A stretch of DNA of 14,648 nt from JBIIUJ01 sp044340025 (GTDB taxonomy: Bacteria > Pseudomonadota > Alphaproteobacteria > Caulobacterales > Aquidulcibacteraceae), in the NCBI GenBank assembly GCA_044340025.1, contig JBIIUJ010000061.1, positions 1-14,648 of the forward strand, written 5' to 3'. A program made the position numbers and the translations under genes. Under the pieces are notes generated by a model. That model was not told the DNA's origin and searched no databases. It saw only the letters and a program-made list of their open reading frames with translations. This document shows positions 1 to 4,724 of this stretch, one piece after another (within the stretch, counting starts at the first letter, position 1; each line of letters opens with the position of its first letter).

Positions 1-705
1 GCCCACATCGTCGCGCCGCTCCACATCATCGATGCTAACGCTCAGATCGCCCTTGGCGACTTCTTCCATCTGCGCCGTGGTGCGGGCGAAGGGCGTGGCG
101 ATGAGGTTGGACAGCACTAGTGCGAAGACCGCGCCGAACACGATCACGCCGATCACCATGCCGATCGCGACCGTCGTGGCCTGATCGAGCGTGGCCTTCA
201 TTTTCGGGCCGAGGGTGTCCTGGTTCGCCTGGCTGTCGGCGAACAGCTTTTCGGAGATCTCGCTCACCTGCGGGCCGATGGCGTTGCGACGCGCAAGAGC
301 GGCAGGGTCCGAGGCGGCGGCGGCGGCGGCCTCGACATACTCGCTGGTCAGGTCTGCGATGCTCTGCAGCGATGCGTGAACCGCCGCATCGGCCGTCAGC
401 TCCTTGGTGGCGGCGATTTCCTTGGTCATCTGGCGATTCAGCTCACGCAGGGTGGCAAGCTCGGCCGGGTTGGCGCTGTCTTCAAAGCGGAAGGCGGCAA
501 CCCGCATCTGCTGGAACTCGGCGTCCAGCACGCCCACCGTGGCGGTGAGGCGTGCTGCGGTGCGATATTCACTGACCTTCGCGTTTACGGCTTGCGCCTG
601 AATGGCCAGGTAGCCGACGCCGAGCGCGACAACCGCAATCAGTACTCCAAAGGCGATCTGGATCTTCCGCGCCACGGGAGCGTGTTTGACGAAATAGGCG
701 ATCAT
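1..705 (-). CDS. Methyl-accepting chemotaxis protein, N-terminal part (runs off the left edge)
   Basis: Reading leftward from the ATG at 705 gives 235 codons open to the window edge, starting MIAYFVKHAPVARK. A short basic N-terminus leads into a first membrane segment (about residues 15-35). An alanine-rich helical periplasmic domain follows (about 36-180), then a second membrane segment (about 184-205, IGMVIGVIVFGAVFALVL). A HAMP domain comes next, with MEEVAKGDLSV and a closing RRDDVG resembling the HAMP DExG motif. This layout is that of a transmembrane chemoreceptor; the methylation and CheA/CheW signalling region would lie outside the window. The ligand cannot be inferred. I chose the start by the ribosome-binding site AGAGGA (minus strand, 718-713) seven bases upstream; an in-frame ATG at 756 has no comparable site. 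A non-chemotaxis HAMP sensor, such as a histidine kinase, remains possible because the signalling domain is missing. Confidence 0.8.
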   Translation of the reverse strand, partial: MIAYFVKHAPVARKIQIAFGVLIAVVALGVGYLAIQAQAVNAKVSEYRTAARLTATVGVLDAEFQQMRVAAFRFEDSANPAELATLRELNRQMTKEIAATKELTADAAVHASLQSIADLTSEYVEAAAAAASDPAALARRNAIGPQVSEISEKLFADSQANQDTLGPKMKATLDQATTVAIGMVIGVIVFGAVFALVLSNLIATPFARTTAQMEEVAKGDLSVSIDDVERRDDVG

Positions 706-794
706 TGGTCTGTCCTCTCGCCGCTGAGTGACACAAACGGCGCTTGGCGATCCCATTGCGACATAATCTCCTAAAATTTGGTTCAACCCTCTAC

Positions 795-809
795 TTACGG
801 GCGCGTTAA
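795..809 (-). promoter_or_regulatory. Candidate CtrA binding site (TTAC-N7-TTAA)
   Basis: The plus strand reads TTAC, seven bases, TTAA; the minus strand reads TTAA-N7-GTAA. This matches the alphaproteobacterial CtrA consensus TTAA-N7-TTAA at 7 of 8 positions. It lies about 90 bp upstream of the chemoreceptor start in an AT-richer stretch of an otherwise GC-rich window. CtrA commonly controls motility and chemotaxis genes in this class, so the position fits. A single one-mismatch site is weak evidence. Confidence 0.35.
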
Positions 810-831
810 CCACAACCTAGGGTAAATGCAT

Positions 832-848
832 GCGAAACCAGGTTTCGC
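832..848. promoter_or_regulatory. Perfect 17-bp palindrome, candidate operator
   Basis: GCGAAACC-A-GGTTTCGC has perfect 8-bp arms around a single base. Its right end is 47 bases upstream of the crotonase start, in the 190-bp region between that gene and the divergent chemoreceptor. Near-zero spacing and perfect symmetry fit a site for a dimeric repressor better than an RNA hairpin, which could form at most 7 bp with a 3-base loop. No regulator gene lies in the window, so the binder is unknown. Confidence 0.45.
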
Positions 849-895
849 CGCGGCGGTCCGGCTGCTAGCGGTCGGCCCCGCAGGGAGCCTCTGTC

Positions 896-1693
896 ATGTC
901 CGTCATCCGCCTCGAAACCCACGGCGCGATCGCCGTTCTCACGCTCGCCCGGCCCGACGCCCTCAATGCGCTGGGCCAGCCAGGCGACGGGGACGCCATT
1001 GCGGCCGCCTGCGCCCGCGTCAACGCCGATCGCACCATCCGCTGCGCAATCCTGACCGGGGAGGGGCGGGCCTTTTCGGCTGGCGGCGACGTGAAGGCGA
1101 TGCGCGACCGCACGGGCGCCTTCGCCGGCGGCCTTGCCGACGTGCGCGACGGCTATCGCACCAACGTGCATCGCATCGTGAAGGCGCTTTATGGGCTGGA
1201 GGTTCCGCTGATCGCGGCGGTGAACGGGCCGGCGATCGGGCTGGGCGGGGATGTGGCCTGCATGGCCGACATCCGCATCGCCGCCGAGTCCGCCCGGTTC
1301 GGCGTCACGTTCCTGAAGCTCGGCCTGATCCCGGGCGACGGCGGGGCCTGGCTCCTGCCGCGCGTGATCGGTTTTTCCCGGGCCGCCGAACTTCTGTTCA
1401 CCGGCGATGTGATCGAAGCCGAAACCGCGCGCGAGTGGGGCCTCTATTCGCGCGTCGTGCCGGGGGATCGGCTGATGGCCGACGCCCACGCCCTCGCCGA
1501 GAAAATCGCCGCCCAGCCGGCGGGCGCCCTGCGCCTTGCCAAGACGCTGCTGCGTCAGGGCCAGAGCGCCTCCTATGACAGCGTCATGGAATTGTCCGCC
1601 GCAGCCCAGGCCCTGATGCACCACACCGCCGACCATGAGGAGGGGGTGGCCGCCCTTCTGGAAAAGCGCCCGCCCACCTTCCGTGGCGCATGA
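896..1693 (+). CDS. Enoyl-CoA hydratase/isomerase (crotonase) family protein with atypical active site
   Basis: This 265-residue protein has the usual single-domain crotonase length. The oxyanion-hole and CoA-binding segment RAFSAGGDVKAM lies at residues 58-69, and the second conserved block AAVNGPAIGLGGDVACMAD at 107-125. The family LGLIPGDGGAWLLPR stretch is at 142-156. By family alignment the two catalytic glutamates of rat enoyl-CoA hydratase (E144 and E164) fall at D119 (GGDV) and F139 (GVTFLKLG). A standard hydratase mechanism is therefore doubtful; isomerase, hydrolase or another crotonase chemistry on an acyl-CoA is possible. The substrate is unknown. The start is supported by AGGGAG at 882-887 with eight bases of spacing. 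The stop overlaps the next start (ATGA), suggesting translational coupling. A perfect palindrome lies just upstream. Confidence 0.88.
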   Translation: MSVIRLETHGAIAVLTLARPDALNALGQPGDGDAIAAACARVNADRTIRCAILTGEGRAFSAGGDVKAMRDRTGAFAGGLADVRDGYRTNVHRIVKALYGLEVPLIAAVNGPAIGLGGDVACMADIRIAAESARFGVTFLKLGLIPGDGGAWLLPRVIGFSRAAELLFTGDVIEAETAREWGLYSRVVPGDRLMADAHALAEKIAAQPAGALRLAKTLLRQGQSASYDSVMELSAAAQALMHHTADHEEGVAALLEKRPPTFRGA

Positions 1694-2169
1694 GGCGGCT
1701 GGCGGTTCTCCTGGCGCTCGCCGGTTGCGGACCGGCGCCGTGGGCGGCCTCCGACCCGCGCGACCGGATCGGCGATCCCTCGCGCCCGGCGGTCTGGGCG
1801 CTGGTGCAGCGGCCGGAGGGGGCGGCCGTCCTGCTGGCCCGCCCCGGCGGCGCGCCAGACCTTGTGGCCTGGTGCAAGCCGGGCTCAGACCGGGCCAGTC
1901 TGCGTCTGCATGTGTTCAAACCGGACGAAACTGCATCGCTGACGATCCAGAACGGGCAGTCCTCCGGCCTGTTTTCTGACCTACGCATCCAGGGCGGGCT
2001 GCGCGGCTCCGAGCGCGCCCTGATCGAGCTGGATGCGCCGCTGGCGGCGTTTGCGCCGCTTTCGAATGCGGCGTTGCGCTATGGCGATCAGACCTATAGC
2101 GCGCCGGGCGCGGACCCGGATGGGGCGTTTGCACGCTGGCTTGCGGCCTGCGGCGCGCCGCCGCGCTGA
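1690..2169 (+). CDS. Small putative lipoprotein, function unknown
   Basis: The 159-residue product begins MRRLAVLLALAGCGPAP. This is a short basic n-region and hydrophobic core ending in a good lipobox, LAGC, with C13 as the probable lipidated cysteine. The mature part is mostly polar and has only two further cysteines, C62 (VAWCKPG) and C154 (LAACGAP), which could form a disulfide in the periplasm. I recognise no domain family. The start ATG overlaps the stop of the crotonase gene in ATGA, so the two are probably translated in sequence, yet one is a cytoplasmic CoA enzyme and the other an envelope lipoprotein; a functional link is not obvious. The reading frame is clean and has high-GC coding character. 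Being a real gene is likely; any function would be a guess. Confidence 0.7.
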   Translation: MRRLAVLLALAGCGPAPWAASDPRDRIGDPSRPAVWALVQRPEGAAVLLARPGGAPDLVAWCKPGSDRASLRLHVFKPDETASLTIQNGQSSGLFSDLRIQGGLRGSERALIELDAPLAAFAPLSNAALRYGDQTYSAPGADPDGAFARWLAACGAPPR

Positions 2170-2219
2170 ACTTCCGCGCCGAACCGGCTCAAATGAGGCC
2201 CGCATTGGAGGCCTTCGCC

Positions 2220-2462
2220 ATGAGCCACACCCCCCACGAACTTGCCGAAGAGTTTCCCGACGCCGCCAACCTGATTCAGGCGATGAAGGGGCAGAACGCC
2301 CACTTCGCACGCCTGGCCGACGCCTATCACGAGATCAATCGCGCCATCCACCGCTATGAGACCGATGTCGAGCCGGTCGCTGACGAGGTGTTGGAAAGCG
2401 CCAAGAAACAGAGGCTTGCGCTGAAAGACGAGATCGCCGGCATGCTGGCGGCCGCGCGCTGA
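2220..2462 (+). CDS. YdcH family protein (DUF465)
   Basis: The 80-residue protein matches the small YdcH/DUF465 family in length and pattern. It has HELAEEFPDAANLIQAMK near the N-terminus, then HFARLADAYHEINRAIHR (28-45), an acidic E-T-D-V-E-P segment, and KKQRLALKDEIAGML (62-76). It is predicted to be two amphipathic helices, probably a coiled-coil hairpin. The family's biochemical role is not established. I chose the ATG at 2220 rather than an in-frame ATG at 2193 because GGAGG (2207-2211) sits eight bases before it and because the conserved domain begins immediately. It stands about 50 bp after the lipoprotein gene and about 95 bp before the amidase, and may belong to the same transcript. 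Confidence 0.85.
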   Translation: MSHTPHELAEEFPDAANLIQAMKGQNAHFARLADAYHEINRAIHRYETDVEPVADEVLESAKKQRLALKDEIAGMLAAAR

Positions 2463-2513
2463 AGCCGGCCACGCCGTCCTGATCGCGCCCCCTTGCGCGC
2501 CGCGCCCGGCCGT

Positions 2514-2529
2514 TTCACGCTGGCGTGAA
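2514..2529. repeat. Inverted repeat TTCACGC-TG-GCGTGAA before the amidase
   Basis: Perfect 7-bp arms flank a 2-base centre, in the 95-bp gap between the ydcH-like gene and the amidase. It ends 28 bases before the preferred amidase start and 13 before its Shine-Dalgarno sequence. No T-run follows, so it does not look like an intrinsic terminator. An operator or short 5'-UTR hairpin is more plausible. Nothing else is evident in this gap. Confidence 0.35.
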
Positions 2530-2557
2530 CGAGAACGATCTCGAGGGGGAAATGCTC

Positions 2558-4054
2558 ATGACCAGCCCGATCACGCGGCGCGGCGCAACAGCTCTGCTGG
2601 CCGCGGCGGCCGCGCCTCTGCCCGCAGCGGCGCGCGCGCCATCCGATCCGCTGCTGAAAGAAGATGCGACCGGGCTTGCCGCGCTGATCCGGCGCAAGGC
2701 GGTCACCCCGCAAGAGGCGCTGGAGGCCGCGATTGCGCGCACCGAGCGGCTGGATCCGGCGGTGCGGGCGCTTGCGGTGGAGGCGTATGATCGCGCCCGC
2801 GCGCAGCTTGCGGCAGCCCCGCCGGCCGGACCGTTTGCAGGCGTCCCCTTCCTCATCAAAGACCTCAGTGATGTCAGAGGCTTGCCGACGGCTTATGGCT
2901 CGCGGGCCTCAGGGCCCCAGCCCGCGCCGGCCGCGGCGCAGGGCCCGCTGATCGACGCTTTCGAGCGGGCGGGCTTCGTGATCTATGGCAAGACCACCAC
3001 GCCGGAGTTCGGCTATCTGCCCACCACCGAGCCCAAGCGTGGACCGATCACGCGCAATCCATGGAACCTCAGGCATTCCTCCGGCGGCAGTTCGGGCGGG
3101 GCGGCGGCGGCTGTGGCGGCGGGGCTTCTGCCGGTCGCCCATGCCAGTGACGGCGGCGGCTCCATCCGAATCCCGGCCTCCTGCTGCGGCCTTGTGGGCC
3201 TGAAGCCGTCGCGCGGGCGGGTGATCGGCGACGGCGGCGATGTGCGCCGGGCGATCGATCTGTCTGCAAACCTTGTGGTTTCGCGCAGCGTCCGGGATAC
3301 GGCCGGGGTGCTTGCCGCGGTGGAAAGGGCCCAAGGTGGCGCCTATGCGCCGGTCGGCCTCGTCTCTGCGCCATCCCGCCGCCGGCTTCGCATCGGGCTC
3401 GTGCTCGACGGGGCAGGCGGGGTCGCTCCCACTGCGGAGGTCGCCGCCGCCACGGCTGGCGTTGCGGGCCTCCTGCGCCGGGCGCGCCATTCGGTGCGCG
3501 AGACCGCCTGGCTGTTCGACGGCGCCAAAGTCGCCGACGCATTCACCATCCTGTGGGCAAGCGGGGCGAAACGCTCCTTTGATCAGCTGACGGCGCGTCT
3601 CGGCCGGGCGCCGGACGAGACGATTCTGGAGCCCTTTTCGATCGGCATGGCGCGGCTTGTGGAGGCGCTGCCCCAAGGCGCTGTGCCGGAAGCTATTGGT
3701 GTTCTGGAGCAGTGTTCGGCAGCTTACGCCAATTGGTTCAAGGACTTCGACGTCATTCTCTCGCCGGTGCTCAATGCAGCCCCGCCCCCGCTTGGCTTTG
3801 TCGCCGGCGACGTGGCGTTCGAGACGCTGCGCGCAAGGCTCGCTGCTTACGTTGGCTATACGCCGGTGCATAATGTGGCGGGCGCCCCGGCGATCTCCCT
3901 GCCGCTCGCCTGGAGCCCTGATGGCCTGCCGATCGGCGCCCAGCTCGCCGCCGCCCCCGGCGAGGAGCGCACCCTGCTGGAACTGGCCTATGAGCTGGAG
4001 CGCCTGCGCCCCTGGGCGAACAGGCACGCACCCACGAGCGCGTGGCGGATGTGA
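2558..4054 (+). CDS. Amidase signature family hydrolase with Tat-type signal
   Basis: The 498-residue protein belongs to the amidase signature family (relatives of GatA and fatty-acid amide hydrolase). The Ser-cisSer-Lys triad is visible: K101 in FLIKDLSD, S178 in HSSGGSSGG, and nucleophile S202 in DGGGSIRIPAS. The 24-residue spacing between the two serines matches GatA. It should hydrolyse a carboxylic amide to acid and ammonia; the substrate is unknown. The N-terminus MTSPITRRGATALLAAAAA has twin arginines before a hydrophobic stretch and an alanine-rich cleavage region, suggesting Tat export and not GatCAB function; no gatB or gatC is nearby. I chose the ATG at 2558 because GAGGGGG (2543-2549) is eight bases upstream. 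An ATG at 2552 is too close, and a GTG at 2525 lies within the inverted repeat. The 3' end overlaps the LysE-family gene by 13 bases. Confidence 0.9.
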   Translation: MTSPITRRGATALLAAAAAPLPAAARAPSDPLLKEDATGLAALIRRKAVTPQEALEAAIARTERLDPAVRALAVEAYDRARAQLAAAPPAGPFAGVPFLIKDLSDVRGLPTAYGSRASGPQPAPAAAQGPLIDAFERAGFVIYGKTTTPEFGYLPTTEPKRGPITRNPWNLRHSSGGSSGGAAAAVAAGLLPVAHASDGGGSIRIPASCCGLVGLKPSRGRVIGDGGDVRRAIDLSANLVVSRSVRDTAGVLAAVERAQGGAYAPVGLVSAPSRRRLRIGLVLDGAGGVAPTAEVAAATAGVAGLLRRARHSVRETAWLFDGAKVADAFTILWASGAKRSFDQLTARLGRAPDETILEPFSIGMARLVEALPQGAVPEAIGVLEQCSAAYANWFKDFDVILSPVLNAAPPPLGFVAGDVAFETLRARLAAYVGYTPVHNVAGAPAISLPLAWSPDGLPIGAQLAAAPGEERTLLELAYELERLRPWANRHAPTSAWRM

Positions 4055-4677
4055 TCGAGCCCGGACCAGACATCAGGCTGGTTGGCGAGTTCCTGCTGAT
4101 CGCCTTGCTGGTGGAGCTGACCCCGGGACCCAATATGGGATGGCTTGCGGCTGTGGCTGCGCGCGACGGCCGCCGGGCCGGCTTTGCCGCTTTGGCTGGC
4201 GTGACGCTGGGCCTTGCGCTGCTCGCACTTGCCGCGGGGCTCGGCATCGGCAGCCTGGTGGAACGCGATCATCGCCTGACCCATGCGCTGGATTGGGCAG
4301 GCGTCGCCGTCATGGCTCTGCTCACAGGCGAGGCAGTGGGCCAGTTGCGCGCCAACCGCAGCGGTCCTGCGGCGCCCGCCACGGCTGGCGCTGCCTTTCA
4401 GCGCGGCCTTTTCACAAACCTTTTCAACGCCAAGGCGCTGGCCTTCCTTGCAACTGTGCCGCCGCGTTTCTTGCGCGCCGGGGCTGCGACAGGGGCAGGG
4501 CTCAGCCTGCTCCTGACCGGCTATCTGATCGTGGCGATCCTGGTGCATGCCCTCATCGTGCTGCTGGCGGCCAGAATGGGCGGGGCGGCGCCGCGCCGCG
4601 CGCTGGCGGCCGCATCCGCGCTGGGGCTCGGCGCAGTCACCGTCTGGCTGGTCTGGAAGGCCGCCAACGCCCCATGA
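4042..4677 (+). CDS. LysE/RhtB family amino-acid or metabolite exporter
   Basis: The 211-residue inner-membrane protein has the length and about six hydrophobic segments usual for the LysE superfamily. The N-terminal hallmark TPGPNM is at 27-32, following FLLIALLVEL. The middle motif FQRGLFTNLFNAK is at 119-131; most members have NPK where this one has NAK. Family members export amino acids or related small molecules by proton antiport; the substrate cannot be read from sequence. The start is uncertain: GTG at 4042 gives a 13-base overlap with the amidase, and GTG at 4051 is an in-frame alternative. Neither has a strong ribosome-binding site, so translation may depend on coupling to the amidase. 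That pairing could mean export of, or protection from, an amide-derived product, but this is inference. Confidence 0.85.
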   Translation: MADVIEPGPDIRLVGEFLLIALLVELTPGPNMGWLAAVAARDGRRAGFAALAGVTLGLALLALAAGLGIGSLVERDHRLTHALDWAGVAVMALLTGEAVGQLRANRSGPAAPATAGAAFQRGLFTNLFNAKALAFLATVPPRFLRAGAATGAGLSLLLTGYLIVAILVHALIVLLAARMGGAAPRRALAAASALGLGAVTVWLVWKAANAP

Positions 4678-4724
4678 CCATGCCCGCCCTTCAGCCGGCG
4701 CAACGAAGCGCCTAGACTGCCGCG

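Noticed and set aside
780..788. Short palindrome GGTT-C-AACC in the divergent intergenic region
   Set aside because: Four-bp arms are too short to separate from chance.
806..1636. Long minus-strand open frame opposite the crotonase gene
   Set aside because: Low-complexity product rich in Gly, Ala, Arg and His, antisense to a gene with clear family motifs; typical of stop-poor GC-rich DNA.
2909..4027. 372-codon minus-strand open frame opposite the amidase
   Set aside because: Antisense to an intact amidase with all catalytic residues; the product matches no family I know and has no ribosome-binding site I could support.
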